Below, piece by piece: positions 44,472 to 54,874 of a stretch of DNA of 64,000 nt. Made by a program: the position numbers and the translations under genes. Within the stretch, counting starts at the first letter, position 1, and each line of letters starts with the position of its first letter. The stretch comes from JACCTU01 sp963809175 (GTDB taxonomy: Bacteria > Actinomycetota > Thermoleophilia > Gaiellales > Gaiellaceae), in NCBI GenBank assembly GCA_963809175.1, contig CAWEIK010000001.1, positions 124,001-188,000 of the forward strand. The letters run 5' to 3'. Under the pieces are notes generated by a model. It ran no database searches. It was not told where the DNA came from and saw nothing but the letters and a program-made list of their open reading frames with translations.

Positions 44472-44840
44472 CTAGAGCACCTCCGGCGCAAGCGAGACGA
44501 TCTTCATGAAGTTCTTCTCGCGCAGCTCACGCGCGACCGGCCCGAAGATTCGGGTACCGCGCGGGTTCCGCTGCGCGTCGATGATCACGGCCGCGTTCTC
44601 GTCGAAGCCGATCAGCGTGCCGTCGTCGCGCGCGAACGGCTTCTTCGTCCGCACGACGACCGCCTGCACGACCTCGCCCTTCTTGATCGCGCCCTGCGGC
44701 GTCGCGGACTTGACCGTCGCGGTGATGATGTCGCCCACGCGTGCGTAGCGGCGATGCGAGCCGCCCTTCACGCGAATGCAGAGCAGCTCGCGCGCGCCGG
44801 TGTTGTCGGCGACGCGGAGTCGAGATTCCTGCTGGATCAC
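44472..44840 (-). CDS. rplN: 50S ribosomal protein L14
   Basis: 122 aa, the standard length: MIQQESRLRVADNTGARELLCIRV and the C-terminal GTRIFGPVARELREKNFMKIVSLAPEVL. It contacts 16S rRNA at an intersubunit bridge. It overlaps rpsQ by 4 nt (ATGA). Confidence 0.98.
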   Translation of the reverse strand: MIQQESRLRVADNTGARELLCIRVKGGSHRRYARVGDIITATVKSATPQGAIKKGEVVQAVVVRTKKPFARDDGTLIGFDENAAVIIDAQRNPRGTRIFGPVARELREKNFMKIVSLAPEVL

Positions 44841-45415
44841 TTCGCGACCTCCACCACTTCCGCGAGCCGCCAGTTCTTGGTCTTCGAGAGCGGGCGCGTC
44901 TCGACGATCCGCACGACGTCACCGACGTTCGCCTTGTTCTGCTCGTCGTGCGCGTGGAACTTCTTCGAGCGGCGGATCACCTTCTTGTAGCGCGGGTGGA
45001 TCTTGATCATGTCGACCTTGACGACGATCGTCTTGTCCATCGCGCTCGAGACGACGATGCCGCGGCGCTCCTGCCGCTGGCCACGCACGGTGTCGGGCTT
45101 CGGCAGCCGGACGATCGGCCGGCGCTGCGCCGGGCGCTCGCGCTGGGGCTTCGGGCGCTGCTTGCGAAGCGTCCGCGGGACGTGCTTGCGCGGGCGCTGC
45201 TTCTTCGCAGGCGCGGCCGGAGCCTCGGCTTCAGCAGCAACGGGCTCGGGCTCCTCAGGCGACTCCGTCGACTCGGCCTCGGTCTCGGCCGGCTCGTCGG
45301 CGGCGGGCTCGGGCGCCTCGGCGACCGGTTCCTCGGCCACGGGCTCCGCGACTGCTTCCGTCTCCGGCTCGGGAGTCTCGGTCGTCTCGGTTGTCTCGTT
45401 CTCGGTCTCGCTCAC
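44837..45415 (-). CDS. rpsQ: 30S ribosomal protein S17 with long N-terminal extension
   Basis: 192 aa, more than twice the usual 80-90 aa. The S17 core is at about residues 110-192 (RRGIVVSSAMDKTIVVKVDMIKIHPRYKKV). It is preceded by about 70 acidic residues rich in Glu, Pro, Thr and Ala and then about 35 basic residues (KKQRPRKHVPRTLRKQRPK). The frame is uninterrupted from an ATG that overlaps the rpmC stop by 4 nt, so the extension is translated in register with the operon. Its role is unknown. Confidence 0.93.
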   Translation of the reverse strand: MSETENETTETTETPEPETEAVAEPVAEEPVAEAPEPAADEPAETEAESTESPEEPEPVAAEAEAPAAPAKKQRPRKHVPRTLRKQRPKPQRERPAQRRPIVRLPKPDTVRGQRQERRGIVVSSAMDKTIVVKVDMIKIHPRYKKVIRRSKKFHAHDEQNKANVGDVVRIVETRPLSKTKNWRLAEVVEVAK

Positions 45416-45618
45416 GTTCCTGTCCTCTCCATGGTCGAGCGCTCGATCCGCACGGTCAGGATCCGCGCGATCTCGCGCTTCGCCAGCCGGATGCGCGACG
45501 GGTTCTCCAGCGCTCCGGTCGCCGACTGGAACCGGAGGTTGAAGAGCTCCTGGCGCCGGTCGTGCAGCTTCTGCTCGAGCTCGTCGTCGCTGAGCTCACG
45601 CAGCTCCCTAGGCTTCAA
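45412..45618 (-). CDS. rpmC: 50S ribosomal protein L29
   Basis: 68 aa: MKPRELRELSDDELEQKLHDRRQEL and RIRLAKREIARILTVRIER, the two-helix L29 at the exit tunnel. It overlaps rplP by 11 nt upstream and rpsQ by 4 nt downstream. Confidence 0.96.
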   Translation of the reverse strand: MKPRELRELSDDELEQKLHDRRQELFNLRFQSATGALENPSRIRLAKREIARILTVRIERSTMERTGT

Positions 45619-46033
45619 AGAGATCAGCCTCCCGCTTCACGATCTTGGTCTTGACCGACAGCTTGCTCCCCGCGAGCTGCAGCGCTTCCTTGGCGAGCGC
45701 CTCGGGCACGCCGGCGAGCTCGAACATCACGCGACCGGGCTTCACGACGGCAACCCAGTGCTCGGGTGAGCCCTTGCCCGAGCCCATCCGCGTCTCGGCC
45801 GGCTTCTGGGTCACGGGCTTGTCGGGGAAGAGATTGATCCAGACCTTGCCGCCGCGCTTGATCTTGCGCGTCATCGCGATTCGGGCGGCCTCGATCTGCC
45901 GGTTCGTCAACCAGCCGTTCTCGAGCGCCTTCAGCCCGTAGTCGCCGAACTGCACGGTCGTCTGGCCCTTCGCTTTGCCACGCCGCCGACCGCGCTGGAC
46001 CTTTCTGTGCTTGGTCTTCTTCGGGAGCAACAT
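45608..46033 (-). CDS. rplP: 50S ribosomal protein L16
   Basis: 141 aa. LLPKKTKHRKVQRGRRRGKAKGQTTVQFGDYGLKALE and the segment RMGSGKGSPEHWVAVVKPGRVMFEL are classic L16. It binds near the A-site tRNA. It starts 3 bp after the corrected rpsC stop, which supports that correction. Confidence 0.97.
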   Translation of the reverse strand: MLLPKKTKHRKVQRGRRRGKAKGQTTVQFGDYGLKALENGWLTNRQIEAARIAMTRKIKRGGKVWINLFPDKPVTQKPAETRMGSGKGSPEHWVAVVKPGRVMFELAGVPEALAKEALQLAGSKLSVKTKIVKREADLFEA

Positions 46034-46036
46034 CGG

Positions 46037-47120
46037 TTACTCGGTCTCCTTCTTCTTCCGCGGCGCGCGGGGCTTCTTCGGCTTCTCCTCGGCCGGAGCC
46101 TTCTCGGCCTTGGCCGGGGCCTCGGTCGGCTGCTCGGTGGCCGTCGTGTCCGGAGCCTCGGCGACCGGGGCCGGCGTCGTCGTGACCTCTCGCCTCGATC
46201 ACCGGCTGCTCGTCGGTCTTCGGTGTCTCGACGTTTTCCTGCTGGGCCTTGCGGGAGCGCGGACGCGAGCCGCTGCTGCCGCGACCGCGGGCCGCTCCGG
46301 TCTTTGCGCCACCGGGACCACCACCGGGCCGTCGGCGCTGACGCACCGGGCCGAGCCCCTCGCGATCGCGCTGACGGTCACGGCCGCCCTCGCGCGAGGC
46401 ACCGAGGCCCTCCGTGACGCCGCCGCGACGCCGGCGCGTGTCCTGCTCGCCGAGCCGCTGCTCCTTGCCGCCGATGTTCCCCTCGAAGCCCTCGGGCATG
46501 ATCTCGCCCTTGTTGATCCAGACCTTGACGCCGATCCGGCCGAACGTCGTCTTCGCCTCGACGAAGCCGTAGTCGATGTCCGCGCGGATCGTGTGCAGCG
46601 GGACGCGACCCTCGGAGTAGCTCTCGGAGCGCGACATCTCGCCGCCGCCGAGCCGGCCGCCGCACTGGATGCGGATGCCCTCGGCGCCGGAGCGCACCGC
46701 CGACGCGAGCGCGCGCTTCATCGCGCGACGGAAGCTCACGCGGTTCTGCAGCTGCTCGGCGATCGACTGCGCGACGAGCTTGGCGTCGAGCTCGGGCCGC
46801 TTGATCTCGTTGATGTTGATGTGGACGTTCTTCTGGGTGATCGCGTGCAGCTCCTTACGGAGCGCGTCGACCTCCACGCCCGACTTGCCGATCACGATGC
46901 CGGGTCGCGCGGTGTAGATGTCCACGGTGATCCGCTGCTTGTCCTTGCGGATCAGGATGTCGGAGATGCCTGCGTGACCGAGCTTCCCCTGGATGTGGTC
47001 GCGGATCCTGATGTCCTCGATCAGGTACTGCGGGTACTGCTTCTTGTCCGTGTACCAGTTCGACTTCCAGTCGTGGATCACGCCGACGCGCATGGCGCCC
47101 GGATGGACTTTTTGACCCAT
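46037..47120 (-). CDS. rpsC: 30S ribosomal protein S3 with long C-terminal tail (one frame break)
   Basis: About 360 aa after correction. It opens MGQKVHPGAMRVGVIHDW. The KH domain has GISDILIRKDKQRITVDIYTARPG and IGKSGVEVDALRKEL, and the C-terminal core has RVPLHTIRADIDYGFVEAKT...GVKVWINKGEIMPEG. The tail beyond about residue 225 is a long Gly/Arg then Glu/Pro/Ala/Lys-rich stretch. The frame breaks near 46190; dropping one A gives a stop three bases before rplP. Uncorrected, the frame would run into rplP to 45624. Confidence 0.94.
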
Positions 47121-47127
47121 GTGAGCC

Positions 47128-47659
47128 TTAACTTCCCTTCTTCTGAGTGCGCCTGGTCGGCTGCGGTCGGTTCGTCGCGGAAGGCCGCGGCGTCGACGCC
47201 GTGCCCTGGTCGGGGCGCTGCCGTCCGCGGCGCTCCGAGCGCGGCTTCGGCGAGTCGGTCTTCGGTGCGTCGCTCTGCTTCGGCTTCGTGACGGTCGCGC
47301 CGTTCGTCGCCGCGAGCTCGATCGTGATGTGGCACGTGCGCTTGCGGATGCGGGCGACGCGACCACGAGCGCGGGCACGCCAGCGCTTGAGCGTCGGGCC
47401 CTCGTCCGCGTAGGCGGTCAGGACCACGAGCTCGTCGCCGATGAGGCCGTGGTTCGCCTCGGCGTTCGCGACCGCGGACCGAAGCACCTGCTCGATGTCG
47501 TGCGCGATCGCGCGCTCGCTGAACGCGAGCACGGTGCGCGCCTCCGGAACGGTCCGGCCGCGGATGTGCTCGAGCACGAGCCGCGCCTTCCGGGCGGACG
47601 AGCGCACCCACTTGGCCTGCGCGCGAACGACCTGCAGCTCTGTCGCCGTCGTGCGACAC
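47128..47659 (-). CDS. rplV: 50S ribosomal protein L22 (frame break near the start)
   Basis: About 176 aa after correction. The L22 core is AKWVRSSARKARLVLEHIRGRTVPEA, with the loop ADEGPTLKRWRARARGRVARIRKRTCHI. In that frame no ATG, GTG or TTG exists at the right place. A GTG at 47659, directly after the rpsS stop, opens another frame; removing one G near 47646 joins them as VSHTTATELQVVRAQAKWV, a typical L22 N-terminus. The C-terminal 50 residues are a basic Pro/Thr-rich extension. L22 lines the exit tunnel. Confidence 0.92.
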
Positions 47660-47941
47660 TTACTTCTTCACCGTCGCCTTGCGATCGCCCGAGTGGCCGC
47701 GGAACGTCCGCGTCGGAGCGAACTCGCCGAGCTTGTGACCGACCATCTGGTCGGAGATGAACACGGGGACGTGCTTGCGCCCGTCGTGGACCGCGATCGT
47801 GTGCCCGATCATCTCGGGGAACACGGTCGACGTCCGCGACCAGGTGCGGATCATCTGCTTGGAGCCCGACGTGTTCATCGCCTCGATGCGCTGCAACAGG
47901 CGCTCCTCCACGTACGGCCCCTTCTTCGAGCTCCGGCTCAC
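47660..47941 (-). CDS. rpsS: 30S ribosomal protein S19
   Basis: 93 aa: SRSSKKGPYVEERLLQRIEAMN, RTWSRTSTVFPEMIGHTIAVHDGRKHVPVFI and GHKLGEFAPTRTFRGHSGD. Complete and of normal length. S19 is in the 30S head and contacts S13. It abuts rplB upstream and rplV downstream with no gap. Confidence 0.98.
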   Translation of the reverse strand: MSRSSKKGPYVEERLLQRIEAMNTSGSKQMIRTWSRTSTVFPEMIGHTIAVHDGRKHVPVFISDQMVGHKLGEFAPTRTFRGHSGDRKATVKK

Positions 47942-48778
47942 TTACTTCCTCCCGCGCTTTCTCGAGCGCACGATCAACTTGTCGGATTCCTTGTGCTTGC
48001 GGCGCGTCGGCTTGCCGAGCGTCGGCACGCCCCACGGCGTCACCGGGTGACGGCCGCCCTTCGACTTGCCCTCGCCACCGCCGTGCGGATGGTCGACCGG
48101 GTTCATGGCCGAGCCGCGCACGGTCGGGCGCTTGCCCTTCCACCTGCTGCGCCCCGCCTTGCCCCCGGTCTCGTTCTCGTGGTCGAGGTTTCCGACCTGC
48201 CCGACGGTGGCTCGACAGGTTAGCGGCACCCTCCGCATCTCGCCCGAGGGCAGCCGGAGCACCGCGAAGCCCATGTCCTTCGCGACGAGCTGCACGCCGG
48301 AGCCGGCGGAGCGCGCCATCTTGCCGCCCTGCCCGGGCTTCAGCTCGACGTTGTGCACGAGCGTGCCGGTCGGGATGTTCTCGAGCGGAAGCGCGTTGCC
48401 CGGCTTGATGTCGGCGCCCGGGCCCGACTCGACGACCGCGCCGGGGCGCAGGCGGGCGGGCGCGATGATGTACGCCTTCGCGCCGTCCGCGTAGTGCAGC
48501 AGCGCGATCCGCGCGGAGCGGTTCGGGTCGTACTCGATCGCGGCGACCTTCGCCGGCACGCCGTCCTTCGTGCGCTTGAAGTCGACGACGCGGTAGCGAC
48601 GCTTGTGGCCGCCGCCCTGATGCCGCGTCGTGATGCGGCCCATGTTGTTGCGGCCGCCCTTGCGCTTGACGGGCTCGAGCAGCGACTTCTCGGGTGCCTT
48701 CTTCGTGACGTCCTCGAACGTCGAGACCGTCATGAATCGTCTACCTGGAGATGTGGGCTTGAATTTTCTGACCGGCAT
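47942..48778 (-). CDS. rplB: 50S ribosomal protein L2
   Basis: 278 aa from the ATG at 48778 (MPVRKFKPTSPGRRFMTVS). KGGRNNMGRITTRHQGGGHKR, YDPNRSARIALLHYADG and the peptidyl-transferase-associated GSAMNPVDHPHGGGEGKS are all present. The open frame upstream to 49084 overlaps rplW and is not real. Normal length. Confidence 0.98.
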   Translation of the reverse strand: MPVRKFKPTSPGRRFMTVSTFEDVTKKAPEKSLLEPVKRKGGRNNMGRITTRHQGGGHKRRYRVVDFKRTKDGVPAKVAAIEYDPNRSARIALLHYADGAKAYIIAPARLRPGAVVESGPGADIKPGNALPLENIPTGTLVHNVELKPGQGGKMARSAGSGVQLVAKDMGFAVLRLPSGEMRRVPLTCRATVGQVGNLDHENETGGKAGRSRWKGKRPTVRGSAMNPVDHPHGGGEGKSKGGRHPVTPWGVPTLGKPTRRKHKESDKLIVRSRKRGRK

Positions 48779-48780
48779 GG

Positions 48781-49077
48781 CTAGACCTGCGCTCCTTCGA
48801 AGATCTCGATCGTCTCGCCCTCGGCGAGCTGCACGATCGCCTTCTTCCAGCCGGGGCGCGTGCCCTGGAACATGCCGCGCCGCTTCGGCTTCGCCTGGAC
48901 CTTGACGATGTTCACCTTCCGAACCTTGACCTCGAAGAGCTCCTCGACCGCTTGCCGGACCTGCGTCTTGTGCGCGTCCGGATGCACGCGGAACGAGTAC
49001 TTGTTGTCGTTGATCAGCGAGTAGCTCTTCTCGGAGACGACGGGCGCGAGGAGCACCTCGTTCGGGTGGAGGCTCAT
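48781..49077 (-). CDS. rplW: 50S ribosomal protein L23
   Basis: 98 aa from the ATG at 49077: VLLAPVVSEKSYSLINDNKYSFRVHPDAHKTQVRQAVEELFEVKV. L23 is the docking site for trigger factor and SRP at the tunnel exit. It overlaps rplD by 4 nt. Confidence 0.97.
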   Translation of the reverse strand: MSLHPNEVLLAPVVSEKSYSLINDNKYSFRVHPDAHKTQVRQAVEELFEVKVRKVNIVKVQAKPKRRGMFQGTRPGWKKAIVQLAEGETIEIFEGAQV

Positions 49078-49703
49078 GCCACACCCGCCTTCTTCTGGAC
49101 CTGCTCGAGCGCAGCCTCGCTGACGAGCAGCGAGCGCGCCCACACGAGCTCCGACACCTCGAGCTCGCCCGGCACCGTCACCAGCACCTTGGAGAGGTTG
49201 CGGAACGACTTGATCAGCGCCTCCTCGTCGGGCGCAGCGACGACCAGCAGCGGCAGGTCCTGGCCCCAGGTTCCGATCAGCGACGAGGCGCCCTTGGCCG
49301 ACGGCTCGTCGAAGCCCGCTCCGAGCACGGCGATCGTGCCGGCCTGCACGTGATCGGAGAGCGCTGCGCGGAACGCCGCGCGGCGCTCCTTGCGGTTCAC
49401 CTTGACCTCGAAGTTCGTGCGCGGTGCGAACGCGACGCCGCCGCCGCGCCACTGCACGGCGCGAATCGTGCCCTGGCGTGCGCGACCGGTGCCCTTCTGG
49501 CGCCACGGCTTCGCACGACCACCGCGGACGAGACCGCGGCTCTTGACCTTCTTCGTCCCGGCGCGCGCCGCAGCGAACTCCGCGCGCACGGTCTCGTGCA
49601 CGAGGTGCGGCTTCACCTCGGCGCCGAACACGTCGGCGTCGAGCGTCAGGTCCTTCGACTTCTTGCCGGTGCCGTCGAGCACGGGTGCCTTGGGAGCGGC
49701 CAT
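49074..49703 (-). CDS. rplD: 50S ribosomal protein L4
   Basis: 209 aa from the ATG at 49703, which overlaps the rplC stop (TAATG). SRGLVRGGRAKPWRQKGTGRARQGTIRAVQWRGGGVAF is the extended loop that reaches the exit tunnel. In some bacteria L4 attenuates the S10 operon; I did not find a matching leader here. The longer frame upstream to 50225 is antisense-like noise over rplC. Confidence 0.97.
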   Translation of the reverse strand: MAAPKAPVLDGTGKKSKDLTLDADVFGAEVKPHLVHETVRAEFAAARAGTKKVKSRGLVRGGRAKPWRQKGTGRARQGTIRAVQWRGGGVAFAPRTNFEVKVNRKERRAAFRAALSDHVQAGTIAVLGAGFDEPSAKGASSLIGTWGQDLPLLVVAAPDEEALIKSFRNLSKVLVTVPGELEVSELVWARSLLVSEAALEQVQKKAGVA

Positions 49704-50320
49704 TACTTCTGCTCCCTGACTTCGACGATCCCGTTCTTCGGGCCGGGGATCGCGCCCTTGACGAGCAGGAGGTTCCGCTCCGCCTCGATCGAGTGCACGG
49801 TCAGGCCGGTCTGCGTGCGGCGCTTGCCGCCCATCCGGCCGGCCATCTTCTGGCCCTTGAACACGCGGCTCGGCGTCGCCGACGCGCCGATCGAGCCCGG
49901 CGCGCGCACGTTGTGCGAGCCGTGCGAGACCGGGCCACGGTGGAAGTTGTGCCGCTTGATCGTGCCGGCGAAGCCCTTGCCGATCCCGATCCCGGCCACC
50001 TTCACCTTGTCGCCCGCCTCGAAGACCTCGACGGTGACCGTCTCGCCGGGGACGAGCTCGCTCGCACCGCGGAACTCGACCATGTGCCGGTGCGGCTCGA
50101 CGCCGTTCTTGCGCAGGTGGCCGATCTCGCCGCCGCTGAGCTTTCGCTCCGCGACCGGCTCGTACGCGAGCTGAACGGCGTCGTAGCCGTCCTCGGCCTG
50201 CGTCCTCACGGTCACGACCGGGCACGGCCCCGCCTCGATCACGGTGACCGGGGTGACGCCGCCGGTCTCCGGGTCGAAGATCTGGGTCATGCCGAGCTTG
50301 CGTCCCAAGATTCCCTTCAT
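49703..50320 (-). CDS. rplC: 50S ribosomal protein L3
   Basis: 205 aa: MKGILGRKLGMTQIFDPETGGVTPVTVIEAGPCPV and FHRGPVSHGSHNVRAPGSIGASATPSRVFKGQKMAGRMG. The conserved loop approaches the peptidyl transferase centre. It starts 4 bp after the rpsJ stop. Confidence 0.98.
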   Translation of the reverse strand: MKGILGRKLGMTQIFDPETGGVTPVTVIEAGPCPVVTVRTQAEDGYDAVQLAYEPVAERKLSGGEIGHLRKNGVEPHRHMVEFRGASELVPGETVTVEVFEAGDKVKVAGIGIGKGFAGTIKRHNFHRGPVSHGSHNVRAPGSIGASATPSRVFKGQKMAGRMGGKRRTQTGLTVHSIEAERNLLLVKGAIPGPKNGIVEVREQK

Positions 50321-50324
50321 CGCG

Positions 50325-50633
50325 CTAGAGCTTGATCTCGATGTCGACGCCGGCCGGGAGGTCGAGCCGCATCAGCGAGTCGACCGTCTTCGGCGTCGGC
50401 GAGTGGATGTCGATCAGCCGCTTGTGCGTCCGGACCTCGAAGTGCTCGCGTGAGTCCTTGTCCTTGAACGGACTGCGGATCACGACGTAGACGTTCTTCT
50501 CGGTCGGAAGCGGAACGGGACCGGTGATCGTCGCGCCGGTACGCGTCGCCGTCTCCACGATCGACGCCGCCGAGCGGTCGAGCGCCTGATGGTCGTAACC
50601 CTTCAGGCGGATTCGGATCTTCGACTGTGCCAC
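50325..50633 (-). CDS. rpsJ: 30S ribosomal protein S10
   Basis: 102 aa: KIRIRLKGYDHQALDRSAASIVETATRTGATITGPVPLPTEKN. S10 also partners NusB/NusE-type antitermination complexes. It follows tuf by 18 bp, which joins the str and S10 clusters into one run. Confidence 0.98.
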   Translation of the reverse strand: MAQSKIRIRLKGYDHQALDRSAASIVETATRTGATITGPVPLPTEKNVYVVIRSPFKDKDSREHFEVRTHKRLIDIHSPTPKTVDSLMRLDLPAGVDIEIKL

Positions 50634-50651
50634 CGGTCCCCGTTCCCGTTC

Positions 50652-51839
<1,188 letters not shown>

Positions 51840-51860
51840 TGCTCCTCCGGTTCTCCTTTT

Positions 51861-53945
51861 CTATGCCTCTGCAGTGACGAGCTCCGAGGCGATCCCCTGC
51901 GGGACGTCCTCGTAGCGCTCGAACTGCATCGTGAAGGTTGCCCGACCCTGCGTCATCGAGCGCAGGTCGGTTGCGTATCCGAACATCTCCGACAGCGGAA
52001 CCATTGCCTTGATCGCCTGGGCGTTGCCGCGGGGCTCGAGGTGCTCCACCCGGCCGCGCCGAGAGTTGAGGTTGCCCATCACGTCGCCGAGGTAGTCCTC
52101 GGGGGTCACGACCTCGACGGACATGACCGGCTCGAGCAGCTTCGGCTTCGCGCGCTTCAGCGCCTCCTTGATCGCCATCGAGCCGGCGACCTTGAAGGCG
52201 ATCTCGCTCGAGTCGACGTCGTGGTACGACCCGTCGACGAGCTCGACCCGGACGTCCACGACGGGGTAGCCGGCGAGGACGCCGGACTCCAGCGCCTCCT
52301 GGATCCCGAGGTCGACCGAGGGGATGTACTCCTTCGGGATCTTCCCGCCGACGATCTTGTCGACGAACTCGTAGCCCTCGCCCTGCGCCGGCTCGACGTT
52401 GATCACGGCGTGGCCGTACTGGCCGCGGCCGCCCGTCTGGCGGACGAACTTGCCCGAGATCTTCTCGACCGCCTTCGAGATCGTCTCGCGGTAGGCGACC
52501 TGCGGGCGGCCGACGTTCGCGTCGACGTTGAACTCGCGCTTGAGGCGGTCGACGATGATCTCGAGGTGCAGCTCGCCCATCCCTGAGATGAGCGTCTGAC
52601 CGGTCTCCTCGTCCGTCCGCACGCGGAAGGTGGGGTCCTCCTCCGAGAGGCGCTGGAGGCCCTGGCCGAGCTTGTCCTGGTCGCCCTTCGTCTTCGGCTC
52701 CACGGCGACCGAGATCACCGGGTCCGGGAACTCCATCGCCTCGAGCTTGATCGGGGCGGTCTCGACCGAGAGCGTGTCGCCGGTCGTCGTGTTCTTGACG
52801 CCGACGAGGGCGGCGATCTCGCCCGCGGTGATCTCCTCGCGCTCCTCGCGATGGTTCGCGTGCATCTGGAGGATGCGCGAGATGCGCTCGGTCTTGCCCG
52901 TCGTCGTGTTCATGACCTTGTCGCCGGCCTTCAGCACGCCGGAGTAGGCGCGGATGTACGTCAGCTTGCCGACGTAGGGATCCGACATGACCTTGAACGC
53001 GAGCGCGGCGAACGGCTCGTCGAGCGCCGGGCGACGCGAGAGCTCGTTGTCGGTGCGCGGGTCGATCCCGTGGATCGGCGGCACGTCGAGCGGGCTCGGC
53101 AGGTAGTCGACCACCGCGTCGAGCAGCGGCTGGACGCCCTTGTTCTTGAACGCCGAGCCGGCGAGCACGGGCGTGACCGAGTTGTCGAGCGTCGCGGCGC
53201 GAAGCGCGCGCTTCAGCATCTCGGCCGTGACCGCGTTCTCGTCGCCGAGGTAGGTCTCCGTCAGCTCGTCGTCGTGGTCGGCGACGGCCTCGATCAGCTG
53301 GTGGTGGTACTCCTGCGCCTGCTCCAGGAGCTCGGCGGGAATCTCTTCGACGTCCATCTTCGTCCCGAGGTCGTCGGGGAACGTGATCGCGCGCATCTCG
53401 ACGAGGTCGATCACGCCGCGGTGGTGCTCCTCCTGGCCGATCGGGAGCTGGATCGGAACGGGCTTCGCCCCGAGGCGGTCGATCATCGACTGCACGGACG
53501 CGAAGAAGTCCGCGCCGGTGCGGTCCATCTTGTTGATGAAGGCGATCCGCGGAACCTTGTAGCGGTCGGCCTGGCGCCAGACCGTCTCGGACTGGGGCTC
53601 GACGCCGGCGACCGAGTCGAAGACGGCGATCGCGCCGTCGAGCACGCGCAGGCTTCGCTCCACCTCGACCGTAAAGTCCACGTGCCCGGGCGTATCGATA
53701 ATGTTGATGCGATGATCGCGCCACTGCGCCGTCGTCGCGGCGGAGGTGATCGTGATCCCGCGCTCCTGCTCCTGCGCCATCCAGTCCATCGTCGCGGCGC
53801 CCTCGTGGACCTCGCCCATCTTGTGGGTGCGGCCCGTGTAGTAGAGGATCCGCTCGGTCGTCGTGGTCTTGCCCGCATCGATGTGGGCCATGATCCCGAT
53901 GTTCCGGACGCGGTCGAGCGCGATTGCTTGTTGCGTTACAGCCAC
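51861..53945 (-). CDS. fusA: Elongation factor G
   Basis: 694 aa. G1 is AHIDAGKTTTTERILYYTGRTHK, the G3 region is DTPGHVDFTVEVERSLRVLDG and G4 is FINKMDRTGADF. Domain IV and V landmarks include VRQTGGRGQYGHAVI and the C-terminal FGYATDLRSMTQGRATFTM. It catalyses translocation and ribosome recycling. It starts 16 bp after rpsG. Confidence 0.98.
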   Translation of the reverse strand: MAVTQQAIALDRVRNIGIMAHIDAGKTTTTERILYYTGRTHKMGEVHEGAATMDWMAQEQERGITITSAATTAQWRDHRINIIDTPGHVDFTVEVERSLRVLDGAIAVFDSVAGVEPQSETVWRQADRYKVPRIAFINKMDRTGADFFASVQSMIDRLGAKPVPIQLPIGQEEHHRGVIDLVEMRAITFPDDLGTKMDVEEIPAELLEQAQEYHHQLIEAVADHDDELTETYLGDENAVTAEMLKRALRAATLDNSVTPVLAGSAFKNKGVQPLLDAVVDYLPSPLDVPPIHGIDPRTDNELSRRPALDEPFAALAFKVMSDPYVGKLTYIRAYSGVLKAGDKVMNTTTGKTERISRILQMHANHREEREEITAGEIAALVGVKNTTTGDTLSVETAPIKLEAMEFPDPVISVAVEPKTKGDQDKLGQGLQRLSEEDPTFRVRTDEETGQTLISGMGELHLEIIVDRLKREFNVDANVGRPQVAYRETISKAVEKISGKFVRQTGGRGQYGHAVINVEPAQGEGYEFVDKIVGGKIPKEYIPSVDLGIQEALESGVLAGYPVVDVRVELVDGSYHDVDSSEIAFKVAGSMAIKEALKRAKPKLLEPVMSVEVVTPEDYLGDVMGNLNSRRGRVEHLEPRGNAQAIKAMVPLSEMFGYATDLRSMTQGRATFTMQFERYEDVPQGIASELVTAEA

Positions 53946-53961
53946 TGAGTCGTTTCCCCCT

Positions 53962-54432
53962 CTACCAGCGATAGTGCGCGAAGGCCTTGTTGGCCTGCGC
54001 CATCCGGTAGATGTCGTCCTTCTTCTTGAAAGCGCCGCCCTGCTGGTTGATCGCGTCGAGGATCTCGCCGACGAGCTTGGCCTGCATCCCCTTCTCGCGC
54101 CGGTCGCGCGCGAACTGGACGAGCCAGCGGACGGCGAGCGTCCGGGCGCGGCGCTGCGGCACCTCGACGGGCACCTGGTAGTTCGCGCCGCCGACGCGGC
54201 GTGAGCGCACCTCGAGCACGGGCGTGACGGTCTTGACGGCCTGCTCGAGCGCCTCGACCGGCGGCTTGCCGGTCTTCTCGCCGATCTCGGTGAGCGCGCC
54301 GTAGACGATCTGCTCGGCGAGCGACTTCTTGCCGTCGAGCATCACCTTGTTGATCACCTGCGTGACGAGCGGGCTCTCGTAGACGGCGTCGGCCTCGACG
54401 GGCCGCGCCTGCACTTCGGCACGGCGAGGCAT
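53962..54432 (-). CDS. rpsG: 30S ribosomal protein S7
   Basis: 156 aa: MPRRAEVQARPVEADAVYESPLVTQVINKVMLDGKKSLAEQIVYGAL and the C-terminal GGAFKKKDDIYRMAQANKAFAHYRW. S7 nucleates the 30S head. Its start overlaps the rpsL stop by 1 nt. Confidence 0.98.
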   Translation of the reverse strand: MPRRAEVQARPVEADAVYESPLVTQVINKVMLDGKKSLAEQIVYGALTEIGEKTGKPPVEALEQAVKTVTPVLEVRSRRVGGANYQVPVEVPQRRARTLAVRWLVQFARDRREKGMQAKLVGEILDAINQQGGAFKKKDDIYRMAQANKAFAHYRW

Positions 54433-54803
54433 CAGCTACCCCGCTTCGCGCCGTACTTGGAGCGGCCCTGCTTGCGGTCCGAGACGCCCGACGTGTCGAG
54501 CGCGGCCCGGATCACCTTGTAGCGGAAGCCCGGCAGGTCCTTGACGCGGCCGCCGCGGATCAGGACGACCGAGTGCTCCTGCAGATTGTGTCCCTCGCCC
54601 GGGATGTAGGCCCCGACCTCCATCTGGTTCGTGAGCCGCACACGGGCGACCTTCCGGAGCGCCGAGTTCGGCTTCTTCGGGGTCGTCGTGTAGACGCGCG
54701 TGCACACCCCCCGCTTCTGCGGGGCTCCGCGGAGCGCCGGCGTCTTGGTCTTCGCCTTGGGCGCGGTGCGGGGCTTGCGGATCAGTTGGTTCACGGTGGG
54801 CAT
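54432..54803 (-). CDS. rpsL: 30S ribosomal protein S12
   Basis: 123 aa: MPTVNQLIRKPRTAPKAKTKTPALRGAPQKRGVCTRVYTTTPKKPNSALRKVARV. Lys in TPKKPNSA and in the later RGGRVKDLPGFRYK segment are the positions where streptomycin-resistance changes arise in other bacteria; both look wild type. It is the first gene of the str-S10-spc-alpha run and is preceded by a clear promoter. Confidence 0.98.
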   Translation of the reverse strand: MPTVNQLIRKPRTAPKAKTKTPALRGAPQKRGVCTRVYTTTPKKPNSALRKVARVRLTNQMEVGAYIPGEGHNLQEHSVVLIRGGRVKDLPGFRYKVIRAALDTSGVSDRKQGRSKYGAKRGS

Positions 54804-54874
54804 GCGGGAATATCGATCCTTCTTCTAGACGCAGAGAAGGCTGGCAGGGTCGAGCCCCGCCAACCGCGCTGACC

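Noticed and set aside
45624..46036. S3 extending to 45624 through rplP
   Set aside because: The extension is out-of-frame rplP sequence produced by the frame break near 46190; the corrected stop is at 46037.
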